A DNA stretch of 64,000 nucleotides, from assembly GCF_031010195.1 (NCBI RefSeq), contig NZ_JAUAMC010000012.1:49837-113836 (forward strand), in the 5' to 3' direction. The notes beneath the pieces are model-generated. The model was not told the origin of the DNA, searched no databases, and was given only the letters and a program-made list of their open reading frames with translations. Each line of letters begins with the position of its first letter. The stretch's first letter is position 1. This document shows, one piece after another, positions 26,266 through 36,675 of the stretch. Both the position numbers and the translations under genes were made by a program. This DNA is from Halomonas sp. SpR8 (GTDB taxonomy: Bacteria; Pseudomonadota; Gammaproteobacteria; Pseudomonadales; Halomonadaceae).

Positions 26266-27975
26266 ATGAAAACCAAACTTTCCCTGGCGGTATCCCTTGC
26301 GCTGTTAAGCACTGGCTTGCTCAGCGCCTGCAGCGATGATAACGAAACAACGGCCGCTGGCACGCAGCAGGAAGCGCCGAAAACAATCACAGCCCCCATG
26401 CTGAAATACATCCCGGCTGACTCCCCTTACTTTATGGCAACGCGTGAAGCAATGCCGGAACAAGAAGCCTTTGATATTTTTCAGCGCTCACTGGCCGAGA
26501 ATAGCCTTGAGGCGGATCTAGACATACTACGCGAAACGCTGCCTGATTTAGACGATGAAGTGGAGCGCTCGATGGTGTCGCTGTTAATCGCCATGGGGGA
26601 AGAGCTGGAAGGTGTTAAAACACTCGATGATATCCATGCGCTGGGTCTCAAGATGGGACCTCAGGCCGCTTTTTATGGGCTAGGCATCCTGCCGGTGTTG
26701 CGCTTCGAGCTATACGATGAAGCGGCCTTTCGTGACACGCTACAGCGCGTCTTTAGCAAAGCAGGCATCAACCCGAGTACGGATACCACTAACGGCACTG
26801 ACTACTGGGTACTGACACCAGAAGGCCCCATTAAGGCAATCATGGCCATTATCGATCAGCAGCTGTTGATGTCTGTAGTGCCGCAGAATGCCAGCGACGA
26901 ATTGCTCGCACAGGTAATGGGTAACGCGCTTCCCGACAGTAATATTGGCGATACTGATGCACTGGTAGAGCTCGAACAACGTCATGGTTTTACCCCTTAC
27001 GGTGCCGGTGAGATTGACTCTGCACGTCTGCTTAGTGAACTCAGCGCCCCCACCCATTCAGGTACACAGGCACTGATGGAAGCGGTTGATGCAGAGCCAC
27101 TGGATCTATCTACCTGTCAGGCAGATATCGACCGCATTACTGACCGCTTTCCCGGACTGGTAATGGGCGCGCGTGAGTACAGTGCTGATCGCATCGAGAT
27201 GAATCTCATTCTGGAGACCGATGAGGAGATTGTCAGCGACCTACGCGCTCTTACCACGCAGGTTCCGGGCCTTGGCAGCACGCAGGGGCTGGCCAGCCTT
27301 GGGCTAGGCCTGGACTTACCTTTATTGACGCAGACTATTCAGAAGTATGCTCGGGAAGTGCGTGAGAATCCCTTTAGTTGCGATGAGCTACAGGATCTGA
27401 ACGGCGCCTGGAACGACATCAACATGGCAGTCAACAACCCGATCGCGCTGATAATTGGTCCGTCGCTGTCAGGCTTTAACGCCCGTATTGACAGCCTGAC
27501 AATAAAAAACGGCGACCCCTTCGCGACCGGCATTTTGGCCCTCGCCTCACAAAACCCGCTGAGCCTGCTGTCTACTGCAAGCGCTTTCTTGCCTGAGCTA
27601 GGGGCTCTTGGCCTTGAACCAGGCGGAGAAACCAAAAAACTCAAAAGCATGCTACTGCCACCAGACACCCCAGCGCTTTATGCCGCTATGTCTGACACAG
27701 CCATTGTACTCGGCGCGGGCATCAGCGATTCAGAATCACTGCAAGCTGAGCTAGAAGCCCCTATTTCAGAGCGCGACCTACTGCTTCATAGTCACATGAC
27801 CGGTGAGTTTTATCATTCGCTGGCTGAGCTCATGGAGCAAGTGGCAATCGATGATATGACCGAATCAGATATTGAACTGCTCAAGCAGTACGGCGACACT
27901 TACAAGAATATGGAGTACTGGCTCGAAGTGGATGACGCAGGCGTTGAAATGAGCTTTTCGCTGGAACTGAACTGA
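26266..27975 (+). CDS. Predicted lipoprotein of unknown function
   Basis: Secreted protein of 569 residues. The signal peptide ends in a lipobox LLSAC at residues 18-22, followed by DDNE; the Asp after Cys may keep it at the inner membrane in enterobacteria. The mature protein is acidic and helical, with repeated modules such as LKYIPADSPYFMATR. I recognise no named domain with confidence. ATG 26266. It stands alone between thiC and the CsbD-like gene. Confidence 0.75.
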   Translation: MKTKLSLAVSLALLSTGLLSACSDDNETTAAGTQQEAPKTITAPMLKYIPADSPYFMATREAMPEQEAFDIFQRSLAENSLEADLDILRETLPDLDDEVERSMVSLLIAMGEELEGVKTLDDIHALGLKMGPQAAFYGLGILPVLRFELYDEAAFRDTLQRVFSKAGINPSTDTTNGTDYWVLTPEGPIKAIMAIIDQQLLMSVVPQNASDELLAQVMGNALPDSNIGDTDALVELEQRHGFTPYGAGEIDSARLLSELSAPTHSGTQALMEAVDAEPLDLSTCQADIDRITDRFPGLVMGAREYSADRIEMNLILETDEEIVSDLRALTTQVPGLGSTQGLASLGLGLDLPLLTQTIQKYAREVRENPFSCDELQDLNGAWNDINMAVNNPIALIIGPSLSGFNARIDSLTIKNGDPFATGILALASQNPLSLLSTASAFLPELGALGLEPGGETKKLKSMLLPPDTPALYAAMSDTAIVLGAGISDSESLQAELEAPISERDLLLHSHMTGEFYHSLAELMEQVAIDDMTESDIELLKQYGDTYKNMEYWLEVDDAGVEMSFSLELN

Positions 27976-28281
27976 ACTGAACTTTGATAGCTCATATCAT
28001 CCGACAAACCCGCTACTCATGTTACCAATGATGGCTGTATAAACGATCGTTTTTATAAATAACCGTTAGTGGGTTTGTCGTTGATCTCGATACGGTCGGG
28101 GTCAACGAAATGGCCGCTTTCATCATGGTAGGCATGGGACATTTACTCAGTGAGGGGAGTCATGACGCTTACTATTAATACATAGCGGTGGGCGTGCGAC
28201 ATTGCTCTATATCAATCTTCGTGATGTTAAGACTCGGCTATAGCACCGCCATGGTTGCAACAATTATTAAAGCCATAAACG
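27976..28281. other. Intergenic with a 10-base inverted repeat
   Basis: No gene. CGACAAACCC (28002-28011) and GGGTTTGTCG (28071-28080) are perfect inverted arms 59 bases apart, with the palindrome AACGATCGTT inside. It might be a small mobile element end pair or a folded 3' region. Confidence 0.4.
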
Positions 28282-28309
28282 CCAACAGGGGGCCGAGGCC
28301 CCCTGTTGG
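28282..28309 (-). terminator. Strong terminator after the CsbD-like gene
   Basis: CCAACAGGGGGCC-GA-GGCCCCCTGTTGG is a perfect 13-base stem. It lies 17 bases behind the minus-strand stop at 28326. Confidence 0.75.
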
Positions 28310-28325
28310 TATCAGTGTTACGTAA

Positions 28326-28511
28326 TTAGCGCTGTTTTTTCTGGCTCTCCTTGGCGTCACCTTTGCCTTTTTGCAGTTCGCCTTTTGCCTGCTGGGCCTT
28401 ACCTTTTGCTTCTGTTTTGGTACTACCCTTTGCCTTGCCCGCGGCTTCTTTCACTTTGCCGGCAGCTTTGTTGGCCGTTCCTTTTGCTTTATCTTCTTTA
28501 CCTGTTGCCAT
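28326..28511 (-). CDS. CsbD-like lysine/alanine-rich small protein
   Basis: Peptide of 61 residues made of repeated KGxAxKAAGK units (KEDKAKGTANKAAGKVKEAA, then KAKGSTKTEAKGKAQ). The composition resembles CsbD stress proteins and also histone-H1-like tails. ATG 28511 follows AGAGGTG; an upstream extension to 28592 is unlikely. A second, canonical CsbD gene is at 62989. Confidence 0.7.
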   Translation of the reverse strand: MATGKEDKAKGTANKAAGKVKEAAGKAKGSTKTEAKGKAQQAKGELQKGKGDAKESQKKQR

Positions 28512-28648
28512 GACGAACACCTCTAATCCGTTAGTAGGGAAAACGCCGTGTGTGAAAGGTGCATAAGCACTGTTGATCGCACATCGACACACTCATCAGA
28601 GTAGCCTGTATTAAAAAAGTTGCGCTGGTTTATTTATGGCAGCTTTAT

Positions 28649-29785
28649 TTATGACAGGCTGCTTTCTGGTAAGCGTGTTGGCGTCCAGCGGTTCAGTGCA
28701 AAGTGTAGGCAGGCCATCGTCAGCAGTGTAAGCGCCAACGCAACACTCATTGAGGAGAACCGGTAGAGGGCGCTGTACACCAGATCCTGCTGCGGGCCCA
28801 GCGACTGGCCAAACAGAATTCCCAGGGTGGTCATCCCGCCAAAGCCAATTCCCGAACCACCACCCTCATGAATATGCTCGCGAGCAAAAAGCATCAGCCC
28901 CAGCCAGTAGAGCAACACCACCAGTAGAAAATGGTGGCTTTGGGTATACAGGAGTAACTGCATGAGTAGCGCTAAGTTACACCCCAACAGCGTTCCTACC
29001 GCTCGCTTGGCGGCTGATACCCACGCACCGGAGTAACCCAGCGTAAACAGCACCAAGATGGTCGCCATCTGTGCGGAAAGCGACCCCTGCAAGTCAAAAA
29101 CTTGAAACACCACAAACGACAGCGTCGCGGTTAGACCACCGATTAAGGTTTCATGGCGAATCTGGGAGGAAGGCTTGGTGACTCGGGGTGGCGGCTTACG
29201 CGCTTCCACGTCAGGGAACAGTGTATGCATCAGCATGGCAATAAACACCGCCAAACCACTGGCGACAAGATTACAGGCCAGTAAATCGCTCAAGTCTACA
29301 TTGGGGTAGCTGGCGAAGTGGAGCAGGATACTGAGCGTCAGCACGCCGTTAGCGCCGAATAGAAACAGCGGGCCTTTCGCCATCAAGTTAAAACGAAACA
29401 GAAATATACCCATTACCACCAAGGTCATCACTACCGGCATATGCTTGAGCAGCCCGACCACTAGGCTTACTTCAAGCACATTGATCGATACGTTGGCCAA
29501 AAACTGGCGCACGATATGGCCGTTCAAGATGGGCACCATACCCAGCAAGAACATTGGAAAAACAGTAAAAAACACCCCGTAGTTCCAACCCATCAATTGG
29601 CTGACCACAAACCCCAGCATACCGCCCCCGGCCACTCGTAGGCACTGACGCAGGCCATTCTTTGAAAGCTCGGGCTTGCGCTTAGTGGCCGCTACGCTAG
29701 AAGACTGCGCTCTGGCTAACCTCTTTTCAATAAACCAGGTAGAGCTCTTTTTAATGAACCTGGCTAACCTCTTTTTAATATACAT
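28649..29785 (-). CDS. DUF2955/FUSC-like inner membrane protein
   Basis: Integral membrane protein of 378 residues with about ten helices, belonging to DUF2955 in the FUSC/aromatic-acid exporter group. Helices begin at AGGGMLGFVVSQLMGWNYG; a cytosolic loop (EARKPPPRVTKPSSQ) divides two halves. The ATG at 29785 overlaps the HlyD gene by 11 bases. The first 27 residues contain a repeat of KKRLAR/EKRLAR that looks like a recent small duplication. Together with HlyD it should form an efflux system like AaeAB. Confidence 0.85.
   Translation of the reverse strand: MYIKKRLARFIKKSSTWFIEKRLARAQSSSVAATKRKPELSKNGLRQCLRVAGGGMLGFVVSQLMGWNYGVFFTVFPMFLLGMVPILNGHIVRQFLANVSINVLEVSLVVGLLKHMPVVMTLVVMGIFLFRFNLMAKGPLFLFGANGVLTLSILLHFASYPNVDLSDLLACNLVASGLAVFIAMLMHTLFPDVEARKPPPRVTKPSSQIRHETLIGGLTATLSFVVFQVFDLQGSLSAQMATILVLFTLGYSGAWVSAAKRAVGTLLGCNLALLMQLLLYTQSHHFLLVVLLYWLGLMLFAREHIHEGGGSGIGFGGMTTLGILFGQSLGPQQDLVYSALYRFSSMSVALALTLLTMACLHFALNRWTPTRLPESSLS
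29717..29783. repeat. Short duplication in the DUF2955 start
   Basis: GGCTAACCTCTTTT-AAT recurs at 29717 and 29761 with a related middle part, giving the repeated (K/E)KRLAR peptide. Confidence 0.6.
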
Positions 29786-30836
29786 AGTGCAGCCAACTGA
29801 TCAGATGCGCCTGTAGCCACACAAAGGGTTTGGCCAACGTCGAATCACCGGGCTGAAGCTGCACCGTGGCGCGGGCACCGCTGGCGAGTGAGTTGGCGGT
29901 AGGCTGCGTTAGTGCTAGATGTACGCGCATGCGCTGGGCATCGCGCACCCAACGGTCTGTGGTGGGGATCTCAGCCAACTGGCCATCAGCCGCCAATTGG
30001 CCTTCGCGAACACCAGCGTCCATCGCCAGCACCTGTGCATCAAACACCTCGCCCGGCCATGCATCAAACACCACTTGTGCGGGATCGCCCGGGCCGACAT
30101 GGCGCAGGCTCTTTTCACGAAAATCAGCGATGATATCTATCTCATTCGCCACTACCGCGACGACAGGTTGGCCCGCCTGCACGTAATCACCCACATCCAA
30201 CTGCAGGTTAGTGACACTCCCATCCTGGGCGGCACGCACCTGGGTGCGAGCAAGATCCAACTGTGCTTGGGAGAGCGCGTTGTCTGCTTGGCGCAAGCGC
30301 AGGTTCGTCTCACCAGAGTCACCCAACTGCACTTCTAAGCTAACGATTTTAGCCCTCGCTGCTGCCACGCTGGCCTGAGCAGTGCGCTCAGCGGCAACCT
30401 GCTGTTCGTACCGCTGGCGGGAGACATTCTGCCGCGCCATCAGCGTTTCTGCGCGGCGAAGCTCGCCCTGCCGCTCGTTAGCCGTGGCTTGCGCTGAGGC
30501 CAGTTCGGCTTGTGCAGAGGTCAGCTCTGCTTCTAAGCGCGCGTTCTCACGTTCAGCCTGCTCGCGGTTAAGCTGCGCTTGATCAACGGCTAACTGAAAC
30601 GGCGCCGGATCTATCTCAAACAGCACATCACCTTTGGCAACGTATTGGTGATCACTCACCATTACGGCCTTCACCGGACCACTAAGCTCAGGCGCTATGC
30701 GTGTCACCGGCCGCAGCACTCTTGCCTCAGGTGTCATGGGCATAAAGCTATCAGCCAGCAGAAAATAGATAAACAGCAGTACAAAGGCAGCAAGTGCTAC
30801 CTTCACCCAGCGGGCGAATGTTTGATCGGGAGTCAT
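29775..30836 (-). CDS. HlyD family membrane fusion protein
   Basis: Periplasmic adaptor of 353 residues. An N-terminal membrane anchor (VALAAFVLLFIYFLLA) is followed by a lipoyl/barrel half (RIAPELSGPVKAVMVSDHQ, then KGDVLFEIDPAPF), a long coiled coil from about residue 90 to 200 rich in Glu/Ala/Gln, and the second barrel half (AAQDGSVTNLQLDVGDYVQAG). It is the partner of the overlapping DUF2955 gene. No outer-membrane channel gene is adjacent. Confidence 0.92.
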   Translation of the reverse strand: MTPDQTFARWVKVALAAFVLLFIYFLLADSFMPMTPEARVLRPVTRIAPELSGPVKAVMVSDHQYVAKGDVLFEIDPAPFQLAVDQAQLNREQAERENARLEAELTSAQAELASAQATANERQGELRRAETLMARQNVSRQRYEQQVAAERTAQASVAAARAKIVSLEVQLGDSGETNLRLRQADNALSQAQLDLARTQVRAAQDGSVTNLQLDVGDYVQAGQPVVAVVANEIDIIADFREKSLRHVGPGDPAQVVFDAWPGEVFDAQVLAMDAGVREGQLAADGQLAEIPTTDRWVRDAQRMRVHLALTQPTANSLASGARATVQLQPGDSTLAKPFVWLQAHLISWLHYVY

Positions 30837-31003
30837 GCAGAGCTCACTTGTTAGCCACCAGGCAGTTAACCTGGCAATCGCATCTCAACGGGTGCACATC
30901 TTTAAAGCGATGGCTCAGTAGACGTTAGTCTAACAGTTAATTAGCGCGCTAACAATAATACTCTAACTAGTGCCTCCGCATTAGCCATCAAGGTGGCCAA
31001 TAA

Positions 31004-31034
31004 AAACCCCCATGGCGAAAAGTCATGGGGGTTT
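31004..31034 (-). terminator. Terminator after the outer-membrane protein gene
   Basis: AAACCCCCATG and CATGGGGGTTT form a perfect 11-base stem, followed on the minus strand by TTTATT. It ends the minus-strand gene at 31067. Confidence 0.75.
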
Positions 31035-31066
31035 AGCAATAATTAGCGTTAAATTTTAAACCACTA

Positions 31067-31576
31067 TTAAAACCGGTAGCGTAGACCAACGCTGGCGGCG
31101 TCGAAGGCGTAGGCAGATTTATCTAGATAGCGCATGTAATCCGCTCCTAGCGATAAATTCTGGGCTACATCCATTTCAGCGCCTGCGCCATAGGAGAAGT
31201 CGCTTTCACGGTTGCTATTAAACTCAACTTCCGTAAAGCCCGCTAAACCGTATAACCGGACTTCAGGAGCTATAGGGATAATACCTTTGGCATAAGCACC
31301 GGCTAAATAATCCAACTCAGCGCCTCCGTCCGAGCCACCCGTACCTAGATGCCCTTCAAGCGCAAAGTAGTCGTTAAATTGGGCGCCGCCACGTAAACGT
31401 AGGCCTACATCGTCGCGTGAAGAGCCTCGGTCTGGATCCAGGCTCCAGAACATCGCATCACCGCCAACGTATCCTTGTGGGTAGCCGAAGGATTGCTGTG
31501 CTTGTGCAGACGTTGCAAAGGCCCCTGCGCCAACCAGGAGTGCCGCCGATGTAAGTGATAATACGGTCATCTTCAT
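31067..31576 (-). CDS. Small outer-membrane beta-barrel protein
   Basis: About 169 residues. Signal peptide MKMTVLSLTSAALLVGAGAF with cleavage after AQA, then alternating strands typical of an eight-stranded barrel with a C-terminal RYRF aromatic end used for BAM recognition. OmpX/OmpW-like beta-barrel family in a broad sense. ATG 31576 is preceded by TGAGGAAC; the frame upstream to 31783 overlaps the next gene and is not used. Confidence 0.8.
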   Translation of the reverse strand: MKMTVLSLTSAALLVGAGAFATSAQAQQSFGYPQGYVGGDAMFWSLDPDRGSSRDDVGLRLRGGAQFNDYFALEGHLGTGGSDGGAELDYLAGAYAKGIIPIAPEVRLYGLAGFTEVEFNSNRESDFSYGAGAEMDVAQNLSLGADYMRYLDKSAYAFDAASVGLRYRF

Positions 31577-31694
31577 AGGTTGTTCCTCAGTTAAAAAACA
31601 GTGTTTCCTTACGCCACTGTATTGTGGTCCATTACCTTGAAGAACGCAATTCGCCCGCCCAGCGTGCACGTAATTTCCTTTTTTCCTCTTCTGC

Positions 31695-32615
31695 TTACCT
31701 ACCTTTTGAAAGGCTGAGCACGATAATACCGCCGACCACCACGGCTCCCCCCACCAGTTGGCCAGGGCTGAGCATCTGTCCAAGTACGAAATAACCCAAT
31801 ACCAGGGAAGCGACTGGCTCGATATTCATTACCGGTGCGTTGCGCGCCATATCGAGGCGCGGCACAAAGATAAACAGTGTTGAAAACGCCGAACCGTAGA
31901 GCAGTCCCAGCAGACCTAACCCAATCCAACCTGCATTGTTTTCGGGCAAGCTCATGCCGCCTGGAACCACGCCCGCGACGCCGCCGATAATCATGACGAT
32001 AAACACCGTTTGCATAGTCAGCAGGCTGCGCAGCGTGCTCCCCACGCCGGCTAGCCGGTGCTCGGTGATCCACAGTGCGCAGGCAAACACAAAAGCGGCG
32101 GTTAAGCCAAAACCGATACCCGCGATCCAACCTGGCCCCATGCCATCGGCACTGGCAAGCCAGGAAGGGATATCCAGCACCACCAGCAAGCCGATTAAAA
32201 TAGTGCCCATGATCAAACAGCTACGCAGCGTTGGGCGCGGGCCGCCCAACGCCCAGCTCAATAATGCCAGTTGTATGGGAAAGGTATTGACTAATAGCAG
32301 CGCAATCACCACCGGTAGCCTTGCCACCGCCGAGTAGAGGCTAACGCTTTGAACTGCGATTAGCAGCCCTACGGTAAGTTGCCATGGCCAGGAGCCCTTG
32401 GGCAGCCACAGCCGCTTGCGTTGAACAATGACGAGCGCCAGCAAAATCAGACAGGCAACCCCAGAGCGGGTTAATACCGCCAGCAATAGCCCCGTTCCAT
32501 TATCAAACGCCAGCCGTGCAGAGACGTGATTAGCGGCAAACATGGTAGCCACGGTCATCATTAACAGAATGGCCAAATGACGCGGCAGTAATTTAGGTAA
32601 AGAAGGCGCTGACAT
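31695..32615 (-). CDS. DMT superfamily (EamA/RhaT) transporter
   Basis: Inner-membrane transporter of about 306 residues with ten helices in two EamA repeats, one opening at LAILLMMTVATMFAANHVSA and the second around GWIAGIGFGLTAAFVFACAL. ATG 32615 is chosen because the upstream frame is not family-like, though the ribosome site is weak. The substrate is unknown. Confidence 0.82.
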   Translation of the reverse strand: MSAPSLPKLLPRHLAILLMMTVATMFAANHVSARLAFDNGTGLLLAVLTRSGVACLILLALVIVQRKRLWLPKGSWPWQLTVGLLIAVQSVSLYSAVARLPVVIALLLVNTFPIQLALLSWALGGPRPTLRSCLIMGTILIGLLVVLDIPSWLASADGMGPGWIAGIGFGLTAAFVFACALWITEHRLAGVGSTLRSLLTMQTVFIVMIIGGVAGVVPGGMSLPENNAGWIGLGLLGLLYGSAFSTLFIFVPRLDMARNAPVMNIEPVASLVLGYFVLGQMLSPGQLVGGAVVVGGIIVLSLSKGR

Positions 32616-32817
32616 AGAAACGAAACGGCCCGTTGTAGTAGTGAAAGCTACGGGAGTAGCTAAAAAGTGAATTATACCTGGCTTTAAAGAGTAGGCTAAC
32701 AAAAACCATGCACTGCTTTCTGCAGCGCAGCATATTATACTAAAGTCTAAATATTTTCTCGTCTAATCCTGCTTCCCTTCTCTTCTAATCCTGTTTTTCT
32801 TTTCAATAGCAATAAAA

Positions 32818-32846
32818 CGCCCCGAGTAGATATACCACTCGGGGCG
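32818..32846 (-). terminator. Terminator of the cyo operon
   Basis: CGCCCCGAGT pairs with ACTCGGGGCG, followed on the minus strand by TTTTATT. It lies 36 bases after the cyoE stop. Confidence 0.8.
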
Positions 32847-32881
32847 ATAATAAACACAGCTAGTGGCATATCCGGAGAGAA

Positions 32882-33805
32882 CTACACCAGCATCGGCACC
32901 ATCGCTTCCAGCACCATCACTAAGCTCATCGCGGTAATCGTCAGAATCGATACGCCAAACACCTTTTTGGCCCAGCGAACATCGTCATCTAACCGATAAC
33001 CACGTAGCGCCAGGTAGAGCCAGTAGCCGCCCATTACCAGCGCCACGCAGAGATATCCCATACCCGCTTGGCTGGCTAATACCAGCGCCAGAGAGGCAGG
33101 AATAAACGCCACGATGTAGCCAAGGATATGGTGCTTGGCCATTTTGACACCGCGCACCACCGGCAGTACCGGAATCGATGCGCGACGGTAATCAGCGTAG
33201 CGGAAGATCGCAATCGCATAGGAGTGCGGCATCTGCCACAGACAGAAAATCACCAGCAGCATAATGGCGCCACTATCGAAATGCCCGGTCACTGCGCAGT
33301 AGCCCACCACCGGCGGCATGGCACCAGAGAGGCTGCCCACCAGGGTGCCGTACTCTGAACGGCGCTTCATATAAAGGCTGTAAAGCCCCACATACACACC
33401 CCAGCCAATCACCGCCAGGGCAACGGTTAACCCGTTGGTACCCAGCGCCAGACACACAACCCCCGACACACCCAGCAGCGCCGAAACGCCCAGTGCCTGG
33501 GTGATAGAGATGCTGCCTCGTACCAGGGGGCGATGGCGCGTACGCGCCATCAATGCATCAATATCGCGGTCAATGACGTTGTTACACGCACAGCCTGACG
33601 CGATGATTAACGCAATCCCCACCATGACCGAGACAAAGCTGAGCCACTCAAACTGCCCCTGGGCGGCGAGGAAATAGCCGCCCAGAGTAGCGATCAAGTT
33701 GCCGCCGATAATACCCGGCTTGGTCAGCTCAAGCAGATCCCGCCAGCGGCTAGGCGCTGAGATTAGCCGATCATCATGTTGAGATGCAGATGCTGCATGA
33801 TCCAC
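32882..33805 (-). CDS. cyoE: Protoheme IX farnesyltransferase
   Basis: Inner-membrane prenyltransferase of 307 residues that makes heme O for the oxidase. The family motifs are visible as NVIDRDIDALMARTRHRPL (the DxxxD metal site) and YSLYMKRRSEYGTLVG. About eight helices. ATG 33805 overlaps cyoD by 43 bases; a later start is possible since the conserved part begins LLELTKPGIIGGNL. Confidence 0.95.
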   Translation of the reverse strand: MDHAASASQHDDRLISAPSRWRDLLELTKPGIIGGNLIATLGGYFLAAQGQFEWLSFVSVMVGIALIIASGCACNNVIDRDIDALMARTRHRPLVRGSISITQALGVSALLGVSGVVCLALGTNGLTVALAVIGWGVYVGLYSLYMKRRSEYGTLVGSLSGAMPPVVGYCAVTGHFDSGAIMLLVIFCLWQMPHSYAIAIFRYADYRRASIPVLPVVRGVKMAKHHILGYIVAFIPASLALVLASQAGMGYLCVALVMGGYWLYLALRGYRLDDDVRWAKKVFGVSILTITAMSLVMVLEAMVPMLV

Positions 33806-34083
33806 AGCGAGCCTCCTACCACTAAGACGAGAATCGTCAGTGTGAAGACGAAGGACATCATATTCCAGCCTTCGTCGGCTTTGGTACTCATATGCATAAA
33901 CATGACCAGTTGCACCAGTATCTGCAACACTGCAGTCACCGTAATCACAATAACGGTAGCCAGTACGCTAAAAGCGCCACTCATCACCACCGCAAAAGGG
34001 ATAATGGTCAGTATCAGCGACAATACCAGTCCTGTCACATACGACTTAACGCTGCCATGGGCATTGGTTGAACTTGCACTCAT
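33763..34083 (-). CDS. cyoD: Cytochrome bo3 oxidase subunit IV
   Basis: Small subunit of 106 residues with three transmembrane helices (SYVTGLVLSLILTIIPFAVV, VIVITVTAVLQILVQLVMF, FTLTILVLVVGGSLWIM), full length for CyoD. It is thought to help assembly of the CuB site in subunit I. It starts one base after the cyoC stop. Confidence 0.95.
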   Translation of the reverse strand: MSASSTNAHGSVKSYVTGLVLSLILTIIPFAVVMSGAFSVLATVIVITVTAVLQILVQLVMFMHMSTKADEGWNMMSFVFTLTILVLVVGGSLWIMQHLHLNMMIG

Positions 34084-34084
34084 C

Positions 34085-34696
34085 TCACAACACTCCCATC
34101 AGATAGACGAATGAGAAGACACAGATCCAGACGATATCGAGGAAGTGCCAGAACAGGCTTAGGCACAAAATCCTCGGCCGGGTCATATCGTTCAACCCTT
34201 TGGTCGACAGCTGTACCAGCATCACCAAAATCCAGATCATGCCGAACATAACGTGCAACCCGTGGGTGCCTACCAGAGTAAAGAAGGCCGACAAAAAGCC
34301 GCTACGATCCGGACCAAACCCTTCATGGATCAGGTGCTGGAATTCATAGATTTCCATCCCCAGAAAGCACAAGCCCAGCAGAAAGGTAATGACCAGCCAC
34401 ACTTTCACTTGGCCAACACGGTTGGCATGCATTGCCAAAACGCCCATGCCGAAGGTAAAACTACTGATCAGCAGTGCAAAGGTACCGAAAAGAATCAACG
34501 GTAATTCAAAAATATCAGCGCCGGTTGGCCCACCTGCCGTGCCTCTCATCAGCACGGCGTAAGTGGCGAACAGTGATCCGAAGATCACCAAATCGCTCAT
34601 TAAGTAGACCCAGAAACCAAATAGCTTCGTGCCCGAAGCATCGTGATGCTCATGGGGCTCGGCCGCTGCGCCGTGATGTAACGTATCCGTTGCCAT
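34085..34696 (-). CDS. cyoC: Cytochrome bo3 oxidase subunit III
   Basis: Inner-membrane subunit of 203 residues with five helices, CyoC length. The family sequence [19 protein letters not shown] lies in the first helix; a His-rich start ([16 protein letters not shown]) precedes it. It overlaps the cyoB stop by one base in TAATG, showing tight coupling. Confidence 0.96.
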   Translation of the reverse strand: MATDTLHHGAAAEPHEHHDASGTKLFGFWVYLMSDLVIFGSLFATYAVLMRGTAGGPTGADIFELPLILFGTFALLISSFTFGMGVLAMHANRVGQVKVWLVITFLLGLCFLGMEIYEFQHLIHEGFGPDRSGFLSAFFTLVGTHGLHVMFGMIWILVMLVQLSTKGLNDMTRPRILCLSLFWHFLDIVWICVFSFVYLMGVL

Positions 34697-36672
34697 TACG
34701 CTTGCGCCTCCACTCGTTGTTGATGCTCACGCTCGATTCGCTCAACTTCAGCAGCGGGAACGTAGTAGTCGATGTCGTCGTTGAACACCCGCGCCATAAA
34801 GCTCACAAAAACACCCACGGCGCCGACGCCGGCTAACCACCAGATGTGCCATACCAGCGCAAAGCCGATGACCAGCGCAAAGAAGCTGATAACGGGTCCG
34901 GCCACGGTATTACGCGGCATATGGATATCGGTATAGGGGGCTTCTTCAAGCTGCTCTTCGCTACGCTGCTTTTGCGACCAGAAGCTGTCGATATCGCCCA
35001 CTTCCGGCAAACGCGCAAAGTTGTAGAACGGCGCAGGAGAAGAGGTCGACCACTCCAGGGTGCGGCCATGCCAAGGGTCACCGGTGACATCGGCGTTCTG
35101 TTTGCGGTCGCGAATACTCACCCAGAACTGGATGATGGTGCAGACAATGCCCAGCATAATGATCACGGCGCCTACCCAGGCCAGAATCATCCACGGCTGC
35201 CATTCTGGGTTGGGATAAGACTGCATGCGGCGCACGGCACCAAAGAAGGCCAGTACGTAGAGTGGCATAAAGGCGACGTAGAAGCCGATAAACCAGCACC
35301 AGAACGAACGCTTGCCCCACTTTTCGCTTAGCGTGAAGCCAAACGCTTTGGGGAACCAGTAGGTAAGCCCTGCCATCATGCCGAACACCACGCCGCCGAT
35401 AATAACGTTGTGGAAGTGCGCAATAACGAACAGGCTGTTATGCAGCACAAAGTTGGCTGCGGGCACCGCCAGCATAACGCCGGTCATGCCGCCCAGGGTG
35501 AAGGTGATAATAAAGCCCAGCGTCCACAGTACCGGCGACGTCAGCTCCAGACTGCCGCGGAACATCGTAAACAGCCAGTTGAACACTTTCACCCCGGTAG
35601 GAATGGCGATGATCATCGTCATAATACCGAAGAAGGCGTTGACGTTGGCGCCCGCCCCCATGGTGAAAAAGTGGTGCAACCAAACCACAAACGAGAGCAA
35701 GGTGATCGAAATGGTCGCCCACACCATGGTGGCGTAGCCAAATAGCCGCTTACGCGCAAAGGTCGCAATCACTTCAGAGAACACGCCGAAGGCAGGCAGA
35801 ATCAGGATATAAACTTCCGGGTGGCCCCAGGCCCAGATGAGATTGACGTACATCATCATGTTGCCGCCAAAATCATTGGTAAAGAAGTGCATACCCAGAT
35901 AGCGGTCAAGCGTTAGTAGTGCGATGGTCGCGGTTAAGATCGGGAAGGACGCGATGATCAGTACGTTGGCGCACAGCGATGTCCAGGTGAAGATCGGCAT
36001 GCGGAACATCGTCATGCCTTTGGTACGCATTTTAATGATGGTCACGAAGAAGTTAATACCGGTGAGCGTGGTGCCTATACCGGATATCTGCAACGCCCAT
36101 ATCCAGTAATCGACCCCCACCCCGGGACTAAACTCTATCCCCGATAACGGCGCGTAAGCGAGCCAGCCGGTAGCGGCGAATTCCCCCACTACCAGCGAGA
36201 TATTGACCAGTATCGCGGAGACCGCAAACAGCCAAAAACTTAAGTTATTCAGGAAAGGAAAGGCAACGTCGCGGGCACCAATTTGCAGCGGCACCACCAG
36301 GTTCATCAGACCGATGACCATGGGCATGGCGACAAAGAAGATCATGATCACGCCGTGGGCGGTAAAGATCTGATCGTAGTGATGAGGCGGCAAATAACCC
36401 GCTGCATCCCCGGCGGCCATCGCCAACTGGGTACGCATCATTATCGCATCCGAGAAGCCGCGCAGCAGCATGACCAGGGCGACAATGAAGTACATGATAC
36501 CGAGCTTTTTATGGTCGACGGAGGTAAACCACTCGTTCCACAGCCAGCCCCATTTACGGTAATAGGTTATTAAACCAAACAGCGCGATCCCACCAATGGC
36601 CATAAAGGCCGCGACGACCATGATGATCGGCTCGTGGTAGGGAATTGACTCTAACGTGAGTTTTCCAAACAC
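34696..36672 (-). CDS. cyoB: Cytochrome bo3 oxidase subunit I
   Basis: Catalytic heme-copper oxidase subunit of 658 residues, carrying heme b, heme o3 and CuB. The His ligands of CuB appear in [17 protein letters not shown] and LHHFFTMG, and heme ligands in [16 protein letters not shown] and [10 protein letters not shown]. About fifteen helices as in E. coli CyoB. It reduces oxygen with ubiquinol and pumps protons. It starts three bases after cyoA. Confidence 0.98.
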   Translation of the reverse strand: MFGKLTLESIPYHEPIIMVVAAFMAIGGIALFGLITYYRKWGWLWNEWFTSVDHKKLGIMYFIVALVMLLRGFSDAIMMRTQLAMAAGDAAGYLPPHHYDQIFTAHGVIMIFFVAMPMVIGLMNLVVPLQIGARDVAFPFLNNLSFWLFAVSAILVNISLVVGEFAATGWLAYAPLSGIEFSPGVGVDYWIWALQISGIGTTLTGINFFVTIIKMRTKGMTMFRMPIFTWTSLCANVLIIASFPILTATIALLTLDRYLGMHFFTNDFGGNMMMYVNLIWAWGHPEVYILILPAFGVFSEVIATFARKRLFGYATMVWATISITLLSFVVWLHHFFTMGAGANVNAFFGIMTMIIAIPTGVKVFNWLFTMFRGSLELTSPVLWTLGFIITFTLGGMTGVMLAVPAANFVLHNSLFVIAHFHNVIIGGVVFGMMAGLTYWFPKAFGFTLSEKWGKRSFWCWFIGFYVAFMPLYVLAFFGAVRRMQSYPNPEWQPWMILAWVGAVIIMLGIVCTIIQFWVSIRDRKQNADVTGDPWHGRTLEWSTSSPAPFYNFARLPEVGDIDSFWSQKQRSEEQLEEAPYTDIHMPRNTVAGPVISFFALVIGFALVWHIWWLAGVGAVGVFVSFMARVFNDDIDYYVPAAEVERIEREHQQRVEAQA

Positions 36673-36675
36673 GGC

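Noticed and set aside
31577..31783. Extended start for the small outer-membrane protein
   Set aside because: The extension overlaps the next gene's coding end and hides an otherwise clean signal peptide.
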